The notes: generated by a model from the letters alone, not told the origin. Positions 24,784-37,299 are shown, counted from the stretch's first letter. The stretch: DNA of 64,000 nt from Cryptomeria japonica (GCF_030272615.1 NC_081408.1:607211673-607275672), one strand, 5' to 3'. Translations and numbers: made by a program.

Positions 24784-25439
24784 CTATTTTTGGGTCTCAA
24801 ATCAATAGACTGGATAGGTTTTAAGGAAATGCCAACTCCTATGATCAAACCCTCCAATTGACTTGGCCAACTTATAGAGTGAACCTATTTGGTTACTAAC
24901 TCTCTCGCTTTAGGCTCTACAGGACCTAGGCAGGTTTACCTACTCACTAGTTATTCCTTCAACTAATGCTTTTTATAGCAGATTTAGTGTCTCAATCTGA
25001 CTTCTCCCTATCTCAGAATGGCATTAGTTCCTAGAATGGAGATATAGTAGATGAGTTCAAGATTGTTGTTGTAGAAGCTATTCAATCTCGGTGCTTGAAA
25101 TTTATAAATACACTATTGCTAATTTATCCTAGAATTCCTACTCAACTACTCATAGTATTCTTTATGTGAAAGTATGAATTGATGGGTTGTGTTTCACAAG
25201 CAACCGCCTACAGAAAGATGCAGTAATCCACAACATCTACACAAAGGTAAAATGACTGATTGTGTTATATATATTTGCAGAAATGGAACAATAGTATGCC
25301 TGAGGCTATCTTCTACTTCTTGCTCTAAATCTCTTCCATATTTCAAAAGCTCCCTCCTTTATATGAGATTATACACTATCACCAAGCGTTGTGGATTTTC
25401 AACATATAACAATCAACTAACACTTTTGTTCTAAACATT
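22344..25439. other. Gene-free AT-rich stretch
   Basis: I see no supportable gene here; short open frames show no family motif. A phrase like acaattgtgaaaatcaa is repeated about three times near 23865-23930. The only clear feature is a TAA microsatellite, listed separately. Confidence 0.5.
24738..24783. repeat. (TAA)n microsatellite
   Basis: About fifteen uninterrupted TAA units. This is a simple repeat. Confidence 0.95.
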
Positions 25440-27770
25440 TCTTCGACTAGGTATTTTCTCCCTTCATCGAAATGTTGTATTCGATCACTATGGCTATCTT
25501 CTCACCGATACCTATTTGATATCCATTGGGTTTTTATATCAAAGAAACCTTGGGCTTCGGTGACCTCCTTTATTTTTCCACCAAAATACCTCTTCCATCA
25601 ATATCACTATGCCCCATCAATGAATTGATCTATTGTCTCACCGAAGCCTTTCTTTATCCTCTCTTGTCATCTTCCACCAATAAAGTTATAGCAGCGAAAC
25701 AACGCATATCAGAGACATGCCTTTTAGCCTCCTGGAAACCCATTTCCTCATCGATATATATCTGATGTCCACCGGGTTTCATGTCGAAGAAACCTTGGGC
25801 TTCGGTAACTTCCTTTATCCCTCCATGGAAACACTTTTTCTATCGACATCACTACACTCCTTTGATAAATGGGTCTATTGTTTCATCGAGGCCCTCTCTC
25901 TTTTGATGATTTGCTTCCACTATCATCTTTCATCGATGATCTCATTAGTAATCTTCCTCGATAAAGTTGCATCGGTAAACCACACATATCGGTAACATGC
26001 CTTTTAGCCTCCTCGAAACTCATATCCTTATCGATATCTTTTATCGATGTAGCTTCCTTCTGTTTGATCGATATCATTCCTTCAATAAGAACGCTTCTTT
26101 CGGTAAGTTTCCTGCATGTTGCGCCAATGGTATTATTTCCTCAGAAGCCTTTTCCCATCGATGAAAACCATCTCTGCTTTCTTCGATATCCTCTTTCGGT
26201 GGAATCATTGCTTTCGATGAGTCCCTTTTAGAGTTCATCGGTTCTCTCTTTCCTTCAATACCCTTTTTATATCATTGAGACATCACTGGGTCTCATCGAT
26301 ACTATTTGAATTTTGGATATTTCAATAGAATGCTATTAGACTTGTTCGATAACTTATGGGTTATTTCGGTATCAATGAAAATGATGATTTCTTCCAAAGA
26401 TAGATGGCTTCTACCTCTTCCATCGATACCACTATGCCCCATCGATGAATGGATCTTTTGTCTCATCAAAGCCTTTCTTTATCCTCTCTTGTCATCTTCC
26501 ACCAATAAAGTTATAGTAGTGAAACAATGTATATTGAAGACATGCCTTTAGCCTCCTCGAAACCTATTTCCTCATCAATATATATATGATGTCCACTGGG
26601 TTTCATATCGAAGAAACCTTGGGCTTGGGTAACTTCCTTTATCCTTCCATCGAAACACTTTTTCTATCGACATCACTACACTCCTTCGATAAATGGGTCT
26701 ATTGTTTCATCAAGACCATCTCTCTTTTGATGATTTGCTTCCACTATCATCTTTCATCGATGAACTCATTAGTAATCTTCCTCGATAAAGTTGCATCGGT
26801 AAAACCACACATATCGGTAACATGCCTTTTAGACTCCTCGAAACTCATATCCTTATCGATATCTTTTATCGATGTAGCTTTCTTTTGTTTGATTGATATC
26901 ATTCCTTCGATAAGAAAGATTCTTTCGGTAAGTTTCCTTCATGTTGTGCCAATGGTATTATTTCCTCGGAAGCCTTTTCTCATTGATGAGAACCGTCTCT
27001 TCTTTCTTCAATATCCTCTTTCGGTGGAATCATTTCTTTCGATGAGTCCCTTTTAGAGTTCATCGGTGCTCCCTTTCCTTCAATACCCTTTTTATATCGA
27101 TGAGACATCAATGGGTCTCATCGATACTATTTGAATTTTGGATATTTCGATAGATTTCTATTAGACTTGTTTGATAACTTATGGGTTGTTTCGGTATCAA
27201 TGAAAATGATGATTTATTCCAAAGATAGATGGCTTCTACCTCTTCCATCGATATCACTACGCCCCGTTGATGAATGGATCTATTGTCTCACCGAAGCCTT
27301 TCTTTATCCTCTCTTGTCGTCTTCCACCAATAAAGTTGTATTGGCGAAACAACGCATATTAGAGACATGCCTTTTAGCCTCCTCGCAACCTATTTCCTCA
27401 TCGACATCTTTTATTGATGTAACTTTTTTTTGTCTGATCGACCCTATTCTCTCGATGAGAACGTTTCTTTTGTTGAGTCCCTTTGCACCGATGGTATTAT
27501 CTCCTCAAAGACCTTTTCCTGTCGATGAAAACCATCTCCACTTTCCTTGATATCTTTTGTCGATGGAATTACTATCTTCGATGACTCCTTTCTGAAGTTC
27601 ATCAGCATTTCCTTTGTTCGATGGCCCTTCTATATCGATGAGACATCGTTGGGTCTCATTGATAATATTTGAATCCGGATATCTTTATAGGACACTATTA
27701 TACCCGCTTGATGACTTGTGGGTTATCATGGTATTAATGAAAATGATGATTTCTTCTAACAATAGGGGGC
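25440..27770. repeat. 825-bp tandem array rich in tcgat
   Basis: Anchor phrases recur at a constant spacing. tatcactatgcccc-like at about 25600, 26424 and 27249; gatgtccac at 25764 and 26588; tctcatcgatactatttgaa at 26291 and 27116. The period is 824-825 bases with nearly three copies, and the last unit is shortened by about 285 bases. Units are dense in atcgat and cgatga words. Open frames recur in register (such as CPIDEWIFCLIKAFLYPLLS) but shift between copies and look like shadows of the repeat. Function is unknown; it could be a small satellite or leader DNA of a retroelement. Confidence 0.88.
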
Positions 27771-28740
27771 TTTTATGATTTAATGCCATAGATAAACATT
27801 CAAATTTGATGCTCAACAATGGCTACAGATGGGGGTATGGTATAGATACCTTCAAGAATATAGACTCTCTCGTTTATATAAGGGAAAGGAGATTTGAAGA
27901 AAATGTGGCTTTTTTACAATGGTACTGAGACCTAAACTATTGTTAAATCAGTCTTAGATGCATATGTCAATTTTCCTCTTTCTTCCCAGTAATCTCCAAC
28001 ATCATATTATTAGATTAAGGGTCGACTTGATAAATTTGTATCTCACTTAAAGCTTTCCCATGACACTCAATTAGGGCCTGGAAGGCTCTCGAACCATATT
28101 CTTTAAGATGGTAGCTCCCCACGATCTCTTTGCAGGAATATTTATGGAATTCGCCTCGTTAATATTTTTTTATGCTCTTCGATGGGTAATCACTCTCGCA
28201 TTATGTTTTTGGAGATTTTTTGAGACTAATATTTTGAGCTATGTATCCTAATAGGGTGACCATCTAGGTAGGTATGATATATTGTATAAGTTGACTTGTT
28301 CGGTTTTCCTTTTCCTAACACTCTGGTGAGAGATTTTCTCAAGATTTTGTGCAGCATAGGGAGCAGAGCATGCTTAACCCTATGTTTTAGGAATAGCAAG
28401 AACTGTCGCCCACAAATGGCAGCATCACCCCATGAGATGGGCAATCTGCTGCTCAACTTTACATAGACGATTTCTACATACATTCTTATTTTGGACAAGT
28501 TCCCTTTGTGGTCTTGTATCTCCATTTTGTATCACATTCTTAATTTTTTCTGATCCTTGAGGGATCTGGGCTAGACTGGAGGTTTTCTTCCCTCCATTCT
28601 TTCCTACCGGTGCCAACACCGAATGGAGGTGTAAATGTAAATCTATCTATTTTTTAAATTAATACATTTCTTTGGCCTCTACTTTTTATCGATAAAAAAA
28701 TAAAAATAAATAAAATAATAATAATAATAATAATAAAATA
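27771..28740 (+). mobile_element. Possible truncated LINE-like 3' end
   Basis: The stretch ends tgtaaatgtaaatctatcta...tttggcctctactttttatcgata, followed by an A-rich tail with taa repeats to about 28740. This is the style of plant LINE 3' ends. Upstream frames are broken (DAQQWLQMGVWYRYLQEYRL near 27810) and show no RT motif. I could not define a 5' end or a target duplication, so the call is tentative. Confidence 0.35.
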
Positions 28741-29491
28741 AATATTACTAATAAAATATGACATAAAAGATAATAGTCATCGCCAAAATTAAATCCATCA
28801 AAAACCGTGCAACCAAAGAACATTGAGATAGGGTACACAAATGTTGTCTTCATCGAAACCAGAGAATGTAGACTCAAGACCAAGATTATCACCCTAATTT
28901 TGGATGATGGATAAGGTTAGGTATACTTCGACCTTAATGCTATCTCCATATAACCATCATCAAGGATTGTTTAGGCATGCTTATCTAACTATGAAGCCAG
29001 GTGGAGTCAATGCCTTGTACCGACATCAACTAAAACACAAAAACACTTGCACAACATATATATACACAAATACATCTAACATGATATACAATAGAATCAG
29101 TAGTCATAATCAAGCCTCTAGTAAGATCACCTGAAACACATGTTAGTACATCATGATCCATCATAATCATAATACATCATCAAACATCAAAGTCATTATG
29201 AAAACATAAGCAATAAACCCTAATATCATCAATATGTCCTCATATGCATAAATCATCATAAACATCTTCATGTCCTGAAACATAGAATCATCATGAATAG
29301 TCAACCAACATAGATCAAATAAGTATGTCCACACACACACCTAATAGGATACCACACACATATGGAGTCAAGCATAAGTCCAATTGAAACAAAATAGGAA
29401 GCGAGCATGGAAGGGTATTACACCCTTGGTCATCCTCTCCTAGGAGTTCACATGCTTCATATGAATATATCAAATAACCACATCATGCCAA
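28741..29491. other. Gene-free spacer
   Basis: AT-rich sequence with no recognisable gene or repeat beyond a short ca-rich run near 29327. Confidence 0.5.
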
Positions 29492-29851
29492 TGTTGCAAG
29501 GTCACCTTGTGTTATGCAGTGCACCACTCAAGTTTGTGGCATGACTTAACCGCCTCCTATGGATTCTATAAGTCTAGTGGTTGCATGAAGCATTAACATG
29601 TCAATCTTTTGGTGCAACAACAACCATACTTTTAAAAAGTGGTATAAGAGCCTAGGTCATGAGTTCAAACCCCTCGTTTTCATTGAGGGGGATTGTTGCA
29701 AGGTGTGTGTCATTGGTCTCCTTATACTATGCAATGCAACACTCAAGTTTCTGACACGGCTTAACCACCTCCTGTAGATTTATAAGTCTAGTGGTTGTAT
29801 CCGGCATTAACAAGTTGATCTTTTGGTGCAACACCAACCATACTTCTAACA
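29492..29851 (+). mobile_element. TRIM element, copy 2, with intact target duplication
   Basis: LTRs of 146 and 158 bases (29492-29637 and 29694-29851) both start tgttgcaagg. The first ends taaaa and the second taaca. The core of 56 bases opens with tggtataagagc at 29640-29651, one mismatch from the tRNA-iMet primer site. It also carries the tRNA-like phrase gagttcaaacccc and ends in gagggggat just before the second LTR. The target duplication gccaa (29487-29491 and 29852-29856) is perfect. The element is 360 bases long and codes for nothing, so it needed proteins from another LTR element. Confidence 0.92.
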
Positions 29852-30335
29852 GCCAAAACTCTAATCTAGAATAAATAGTGCACCATGCTATAACAACAAC
29901 CATCCTCACAAACAAAGATAAAATGTCAAATAAAAGAATAAACCACACCTCAAACAAGAACTCGTTTCCAATATGTCCACATCTTCAAATATCATTAAGA
30001 TCATCATCTCCTACTTGTGAACCTACAAATGTTAAAGATCCTTCTGCAGCAATACGATCTAAGAACTCCTCCAAACATCTGAAACACTAAATAAGTTTAT
30101 CTACCAAGCCATGTCAAAAGTCTCCTAGTACTTGTTAGAGAGGCCGAACTTAGTCTTGATTCATGAAACTCATAATTATAGAAGAGAAGACCACTAAATA
30201 ATTTCTTGGTTGATGGAAATGCAATCACGAAAGAAAAAACAATTCCAAAAAATTTAATATTTGATAGCTTCCCAAGCTCTCCATATTCTTTTAGCCAAAA
30301 ATAAAGATCTTAAATAACCAGTACACTAAAATTAA

Positions 30336-32270
30336 CACAGCTGCTACTCATGAAAAGTAGAAATTTATGGCCACTATTGAACAAAGAAAGTCATTTAGAC
30401 AAAAATAAATGAAAATCTAGAGCAGTGTGTAATTTAGCTGTAATTTCTTTACAGACAGGCATGCGTCCCTCCACAGACTTCAAAGAATACGTGTTGCATG
30501 CAGAATTGAGTCTATCTACTTACTATTCTATTCTACTCCAAATGCTCAGCATCTACAATTTTGTATACATGAATTTAACACAAGGATTTGATTCCTTATG
30601 TACAACGTGGCAACAGGGTGGCGACTGACAGTCTATCGTTCAGAAAATTCTCTGGACTATTGTGCTGGTGCTGAGTTCTGGGATTCTGCTGTGCTGACGA
30701 TGCTTTCGAAGATATTTTAACCTGTTTCGGTTACCATATTTTGGGAGACAATTCAATCTGTCACAATTACGATATTTTAAACTGACCACTTTGCAACTAA
30801 GCACAGGCACCCCTGTTTATGGTTGAATGAAAGAAAGATTTTAGTGATGTTTATTTTATGAGTTTGAGAGTATATATTTTTTAAGTTATTTTTTAATTTT
30901 TTAATGATAGATTTTCAATTATGAATCTTGATCAAGAAGTTAAGACTTTCAATTTTAAATTGTTCTTGTATTAGATATAGATATTTTCATAAATTATACA
31001 CACTATGATATGATAAAGTGTCAGTCCATCTACTTTACTTAAAAAATATGCAAGTTCTGTCTACCCATATCTTCTTAGAAAAAGAAGTTAAATATGACAA
31101 TTATGACCACTTTGACAACTAAGATAACAGCACAGTAGCAGCTCATGAAAAGTAGAAATTTATGGCCAGTATTGAACAAAGAAAGTCATTTAGACAAAAA
31201 TAAATGAAAATCTAGAGCAGTGTGTAATTTAGCTGTAATCTCTTTACAGACAGGCATGCGTCCCTCCACAGACTACAAAGAATACGTGTTGCATGCAGAA
31301 TTGAGTCTATCTACTTACTATTCTATTCTACTCCAAATGCTCGGCATCTACAATTTTGTATACATGAATTTAACTTAACATTACGTCATGGTTTAGATTC
31401 CTTATTTACAACATGGCAGAAATTGGAAAGGAAATGCCTTTAGCTAACCTTGGGAAATTGAATAGGCTAAGAGGGAGCCAAACCCTCTAGTCCAAATGCT
31501 GAGCATCTAAAATTTTGTATACGTGAGCATCTAGAGTTTCATTTCTTATGTACAACGTGGCAGCAGTGTGGCGACGGACAGTCTGTCTTAATAGTCTGTC
31601 TGATTTCTTCTCGGATTGTAAAGCGCTGAGATCTTTTGCGAGATATTTGGCGTTCTGGAATTCTTCTGTGCTGACGATGTTTTGGTAGATATTTTAATCT
31701 GTTACGGTTACTATATTTTGGGAGACATTTTAAGCTGTCGCAGTCACGACATTTTGATCTGTCACAGTTAGACAATGTCTATCTAGCTTCTACGATACAT
31801 GATACATCGGTATGTAGGCATGCAGTTATATATATATGTAATATGTAATTTATGGATAACATGTATTGTATGCATAGGATGTGGTAAATGTTGTCATGCA
31901 ATTATATGTATGTGTAACATGTAGTGTATGTATAACATGTATTGTCTGCATAAGATGTCGGTGCATCGTAGGGACTGGATAGACATTTAATACTCATGCA
32001 AAACATATATATGATCACCATTGAACAAAAAAAGTCATGTAGACAGAAATAAATGAAGTCTAGAGCACCGTGTCCGTTTATCTGGACATAGCTGTAGTTT
32101 CATTACAGACTTCAACGAAGACATGTTGCATGCAGATTTGAATCTATCTACTTCACTATTCTATTGTAGTACAAATGCTCAGCATCTAGAATATCATATA
32201 CGCAAATAAAATACAATATTACGTGATGGTCTCGTTTTCTTATGTACAACGTGGCAGCATGGAAAGATAT
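30336..32270. repeat. Three diverged copies of a 400-500 bp non-coding sequence
   Basis: The phrase tcatgaaaagtagaaatttatggcc, then gaacaaagaaagtcatttagacaaa, recurs at about 30352 and 31145, with a weaker copy (second phrase) near 32017. Each copy continues through a phrase like cagacaggcatgcgtccctcc (lost in the third copy), then ctactccaaatgctcagcatct, and ends near tatgtacaacgtggca. The second copy has an internal duplication of the aaatgctgagcatct part. The repeats are old, in the same orientation and non-coding. They may be a local segmental duplication or an unknown transposon. Confidence 0.8.
31819..31962. repeat. 76-bp tandem duplication
   Basis: Units start catgcagttatat at 31819 and catgcaattatat at 31895, both ending near gcata-gatgt. 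The period is 76 bases, two copies. Confidence 0.7.
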
Positions 32271-32299
32271 TTTGGAAATTAGAAAGAATGATTGATGTG

Positions 32300-35026
32300 G
32301 TTGAAAGGGAAGATCTTAGTACTTAAACACATCAATGCTATAGTAAATCTATGTTTTTGGATAAATTCATAAGTAAGATGATGCTAACATATCAGTTCAA
32401 AAATCTTAAATCTAAAGATGTGCTTCTAAATTATAATTTTTTAATTATTTTTTAATGTATTTTTATTAGAATTATGAATTGAGGTTATAGATGGGTGACC
32501 TCATCTTCAACATGGACACTCAACAATAAAACGTAGGAGTTTAAACATTGGTGACAAGAAACATAATTCAATGATTTAACCATCAAAGTATGATAATACC
32601 AAAAAATTACAATTTTTTTTATCACGTCAACAATTTTTAATGAGATATTATAAATAATTATTATGTAGATGGTCTTATTGTCAAATTTTGTAGTAGTTTT
32701 TTTAATCAAGATTCATGAAATTGAAGTTAATGAATTTGACTAAAAAGTTGTGTTATAAGAATTAGGGTTATAAGAATTAGCCACAAAAGGACTAATAGAA
32801 ATATTAGTTGTGAAAGTGTCACTATATTTAATAGCATTTAAAAAATTATATATCAATATTATTTATTTGTAAAGAAATTAAATTAATATTATTATGTAAA
32901 ATAACACATGCATGCACAAAAGTAAACAATATATTATTTAAGGAAATTTCTAATGAACACTTATGTTGAGGACTCATTCCATACATAATTTTAGTGATAA
33001 TGTGTATTGCAGGTTGCTCTTATTTAAAATATTTTGGAACTAGGTTCTATCAATGATCTTGAGATTGGTCACTAAATTATAAATAGTTTCTTAAATTAAA
33101 TATTATCAAACTTTTCAAATTATATTTTGTTTCTTTAAAACAATCATTCTATTACAAAAACTATGCAAAGATATAATTTTTTTTTAAATATTAGCATAAG
33201 AACTTTTTATTATAAAATCTTGATATATACACAAATAGTTAGCTAATTAAAAAATTGCTAGGAAAAATAGACAAAGAGTATGTTTTCATTTAATTAAGTA
33301 GTGTTTTTAAAGGGTCCTCACTTTTATACAAATCCATTGAATGAACTCAATATACCTCCAAACACAATTGCAACTAAGCTGAACAAACTAACAAAAAGGA
33401 AGATAAAAAATGTATAATGAGGACCAAAGCCCACTTATAATGATGTTGACAAACATCAACCAAACATTGATATATCTAGAAAGTTTCATATTCTCACCTA
33501 GTTAGTTGTGCATCCTTAATCCAAGAATGAGAATAAGATATTTTGTTTTCAAATACCTTTCATTTGTTGTTAATGGATAGTAAAATAAAACTTATTTCAT
33601 CATTGAGAAAATGAGAGGGGGAGGAGAACTCATCTCCTTGGCACCAAAAGGAAACAATCAATGAGAGGAAAATTGAGTCAATGATGCGGACCACAATATG
33701 TTAATATAATAGTAAAATTTACAACTAGAATCTTTAAATTGTGAATTTCAAATCTAAATAAAGAAAAATTTAATCCGCTCAACAAAATTTTCTTTATTAA
33801 AACTTATCAAATTCAATTAAAAGTAGTCATAAAAACTAAAGTTCAAAAAAGAAAAAAAAAAAATTATCTTTACTAGGTTGATTTTTTTAATTAAGATTTG
33901 TCATTCTTATATTCTAATTCCACTAATTCCACAAATACATATTAAGTGTAGAATAGGAATAAGAATTACAAACCTTGTATATAGAATTATTTAGTAAAAA
34001 ATTATCTTCTTATAAAGATAATATAATTATTAAGAAACTAATTTCAAATTTTAAATTTAAAAAAAATTAAAAAAATAAATTAGATTAAAAAATTAAAAAT
34101 CTAATACTTAAAATAAACACTTTGAAAAGATAGGATCTCTGTGGTATCTCTTTCTTTATATTGAAATATTTTGCATTAACAGAATGCAACTCTATAAACA
34201 ATATGAGTCATAAAAGGAGTATACAAGAATATAAAACCAAGAGAAAATGTCATTAAATTAAATATATAGATTCTTGATGTCATTTTCTTTTAATCAAATT
34301 CACTGATTATAATATTATAGGCTACAGGCCAACCTGTCATGCATTATTGGGATTATTGGGATTTGATATTATGAGTTTATTTTATTATAACAATTTTAAT
34401 GCATTCTTCATCAGATTTAGTAACATCACAATATTATGAGTTTACAAATCCAATTTCATATTTTTTCATCAGATTTAGTAAATTTAGTAAATTTAGTAAT
34501 ATGTGATATGTTGAAAGAATATTTTTGATCCATTATGCTTTAATAATAGGTGATATAAAAAATATTTTGATCTATATTTTAATAATAGGTGATATAAAGA
34601 ATATTTTTGATCCATTAATACATATCTTCAGAGACTGACGTGATGTGACTTGATGACTATCTGCTTGGATAATTCCTAATTAAAAACATTGAAATTATGT
34701 CTATTTTATATTTATTTTTAATGTATCACAAATATGAAGAGATCTTGAGTTCAAGTCTTGAGATGCTCCTCTTCACATGTAAATTTATTTTCATTTGAGA
34801 CCGACTCACCATGTGACACTTGTTTATGAGTAAAACCTGTGATACTTTATTGTTTTCCAGTAAAGCTGATCATGAACAAATCATCCCAATTTAGCTGTTT
34901 GGAAGAGACTATTGCTAATACAAGCAAAAATACATGATAATGTTTCTGAAAGCAAACAGGCTAGGGCTAGCGAATATGAGTTGCTTCAAGAGACTGGGTC
35001 ACTGAAGTATTTACGCTCCCTGCATG
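32300..35026. other. Gene-free AT-rich DNA downstream of the bHLH gene
   Basis: No coding potential is seen. A short duplication around aataggtgatataaa...atatttttgatc lies at about 34543-34625. The rest is low-complexity A/T-rich sequence. Confidence 0.5.
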
Positions 35027-36653
35027 TCATACATTATTGCGTTGTGAAACCTTTGTAAACATTGGCAGACCTACTGTATGAAAACACTCTTTGTTTCCTC
35101 CATTAGACCATAGTCCTGGTTGTGCTTGAACTCCCCGGTGCACGGTCATGCACCCATTACTCCATTGGGATCCCATCTTCATGTTCATGCACATCTGGTG
35201 CACCTGAAAGCATGGGATTCCCATTGGTACGCAGATATGTGATGGGTTCATCATATTTGGAGCAGAAAGCATCTACAACACATTTACGTCAAGATGTAAG
35301 TTGGAAAGATTACTTAATGTTTCGAAAACTCAAAAACATGGAGCAACTTGAATTCCAAAGTTTCTGAATTGACTGTGAAAACTTAATGACTGTAATGGAG
35401 CAACTTACTTGTACTTGAAGTTGAAGCTGTTTGACGTACAAAATTGCCTCGTCAAGAATGGAAGCTTTGTCTGTCTGTCAAAAATAATTGAAATAAATAG
35501 TAACTACAATATTAGTTCACAGATTCTGCTTCTGTGATTAAACTTCTAAACTCTATTATGGTAATGAAAGCCATGGAAACAAGCTAACCTTCTTCGAATT
35601 AGGAATCAGAAGTTGAAGATCTTTCATTTTCTCATTGATTCTGCTCCTTCGCCTCTGGTTTCCAGCAAAACCTTCAAACTTAGATCTCTTTCTCTTCCAA
35701 ACCAATGAATAAACATTCGTAACAAAATCTCTTACAGTCATGATAACTTTATAAAGGTCATAAGAGTTGACAGATAAAACCTTTTCGCACAAATTGTGAA
35801 CGTGGGTAGCTCTGTGTCTTTTGGATGAAGTATTGCTTCTGGGAGAAAGAGATCTACATGAATCGGCAAACTCGTCTTCAAAGTCCTACATGCACGACCA
35901 TGAGGTACATATTAATCTAGGTTGCAATCCTAGTTTTCATAGCCAAAAGATACAAAACATAAACAGATGGCTTATAGTGATCAATCAATCTGTTGTTTAC
36001 GTGTGAATCAAAGAAGAACCGTATCACCTATACAAACTCTGAAATCAAAAGAAGCCAAATAACAGACAGGTGTTTAAACTCTTGTATTATTTAGAGACAT
36101 CTGTACGTACACGCCGGGGCACACGGGCGCTGCATTGATATGCTCAAGCCTGGTGTGTACACATCGCATCCTTTTTGCCATTAGTCAGTCATTACCAAAA
36201 AAAGATTCAATATAAAATGGTAGAATACGGCCAAACACAGGCATAACTAGATGGTTCGCCGTGCTTCTATAAAAAATTATCCCTCCCACCGTATAAATTA
36301 GTCAGTCCAAGAATGCAAGATTGACTAGAGTGGTGTACCGTATAATGAGAGTCGATTTCAACAAAGAGCTTCTCTTTTATCGATTGACCATTTCGTTTCC
36401 CATTGCGACTACAGAATGATTCAGTTGGGCAAAGAGGAGGACGAACAGTTGGGGCAGTAGTACAGGCATTGTCCTCTTCTTCTCCATGGATGAACTCGAA
36501 TGGAATGGTGAAGAAAGAGGATGTCAAAGGGGGAACGCTGGTGGTGGTATTCCCTTGCAAGAAATAATCTTGTTCGGTGGAGTCGCTGTTTAAGAAAGCC
36601 ATGTTCGCCAAAAAGTCGGCTTCTAGTACTCTTTCTCCTGGAGCGGTAGTCAT
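35027..36653 (-). CDS. SPATULA/ALCATRAZ-like bHLH transcription factor, five exons
   Basis: Predicted exons on the minus strand: 36653-36339, 35885-35781, 35654-35589, 35474-35409 and 35272-35027. All introns are GT-AG and all joins are in phase 0, giving 265 residues. The bHLH domain spans about residues 125-184 and is built from exons 2-4: SSKRHRATHVHNLCEK, then RRRSRINEKMKDLQLLIPNS, then TDKASILDEAILYVKQLQ. The His, Glu and Arg that read the G-box are kept. The two 66-base exons are typical of the PIF/SPT group. The wording EKRRRSRINEKMK...KTDKAS and the lack of a phytochrome-binding motif in the N-terminus favour SPT/ALC, nuclear regulators of organ and fruit tissue growth in angiosperms. 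Normally fixed Ala, Glu and Ser of the basic region are Thr, His and Cys, so divergence or relaxed constraint is possible. Start choice: first Met, with no upstream in-frame Met seen before a stop. Confidence 0.85.
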
Positions 36654-36782
36654 TGCCTACCCAACACTGGACATTGCATATAAATAGATTGCACTCAATT
36701 CTCTTGTCATGGCGAAACAAAGATTGATTCATCCATGTTTCGCTGCACTCAATGAGTTTACAGTGGGCTTTGCCGGTCGCCT

Positions 36783-36788
36783 CTTTAT
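36783..36788 (-). promoter_or_regulatory. Probable TATA box of the bHLH gene
   Basis: The minus strand reads GTATAAAGAGGCG about 130 bases before the ATG, allowing a leader of about 100 bases. A second TATA-like run (TATTTATATGC near 36680) is only about 25 bases from the ATG and fits less well. Confidence 0.45.
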
Positions 36789-36834
36789 ACGATCTTGCAA
36801 AGTATATCCCATACGATCTTGCAAAGTATATCCC
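36787..36834. repeat. 24-bp direct repeat in the bHLH promoter
   Basis: Two identical, adjacent copies of a 24-base unit that starts atacgatcttgc and ends gtatatccc. One edge overlaps the TATA candidate, so the duplication may affect core promoter spacing. Confidence 0.9.
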
Positions 36835-36932
36835 ACAGAAAAAGCGCCATCGATTGAGTAGAATATTCACCCACAGATTTCCTTCGCCCACAGACTCCCC
36901 GCGCCCACAGACTCCCTTCGATCCAGGAAAGC

Positions 36933-37028
36933 CTTAAACCACACACTGACAATATATTAAGCCTAGTCATTTATAAGTGTGTAACATTTTTAAGTCTAAA
37001 AGTCAAAGAGTTTAGTGTGTGGTTTAAG
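36933..37028. repeat. 96-bp foldback, MITE-like
   Basis: A perfect 15-base inverted repeat: cttaaaccacacact at 36933-36947 and agtgtgtggtttaag at 37014-37028, with 66 bases between. No clear target duplication was found. It may be a tiny transposon relic upstream of the bHLH gene. Confidence 0.6.
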
Positions 37029-37072
37029 TCATTCGCATTTCTACTGTCTCGACAAAGACAAATCATAACTGA

Positions 37073-37193
37073 GTTTTATACAGTCTTTTAAACATTTTAA
37101 AATTATATGTGATCAATATTTTTCTCTTGTACAGTTTTATACAGTCTTTTAAACATTTTTAAATTATATGTGATCAATATTTTTCTCTTGTAA
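37073..37193. repeat. 61-bp tandem duplication
   Basis: The phrase gttttatacagtcttttaaac starts at 37073 and 37134. The two copies differ by about one base, so the duplication is recent. Confidence 0.9.
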
Positions 37194-37265
37194 AAGGTAC
37201 TTCATATCGACCTTGTCGAATCCTAAGACACTGACATACGAGATGGCGGTAAACCATCTATAAGT

Positions 37266-37299
37266 GAGATTGCTATAAAAGATCTTTTATAGCAATCTC
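37266..37299. repeat. 34-bp perfect palindrome
   Basis: The sequence from gagattgctataaaag to cttttatagcaatctc is its own reverse complement, with centre gatc at 37281-37284 and no loop. It could extrude as a cruciform or form a hairpin in RNA. It lies 171 bases left of the chromovirus. Confidence 0.95.

Noticed and set aside
25526-27550. Open frames of 79-156 codons in the 825-bp array as real genes
   Set aside because: The frames shift between repeat copies, start at arbitrary Met codons and show no family motif.
36421-36970. Alternative open frames overlapping bHLH exon 1 and its promoter
   Set aside because: They have no family resemblance, while the five-exon model restores a complete bHLH domain with consistent phases.
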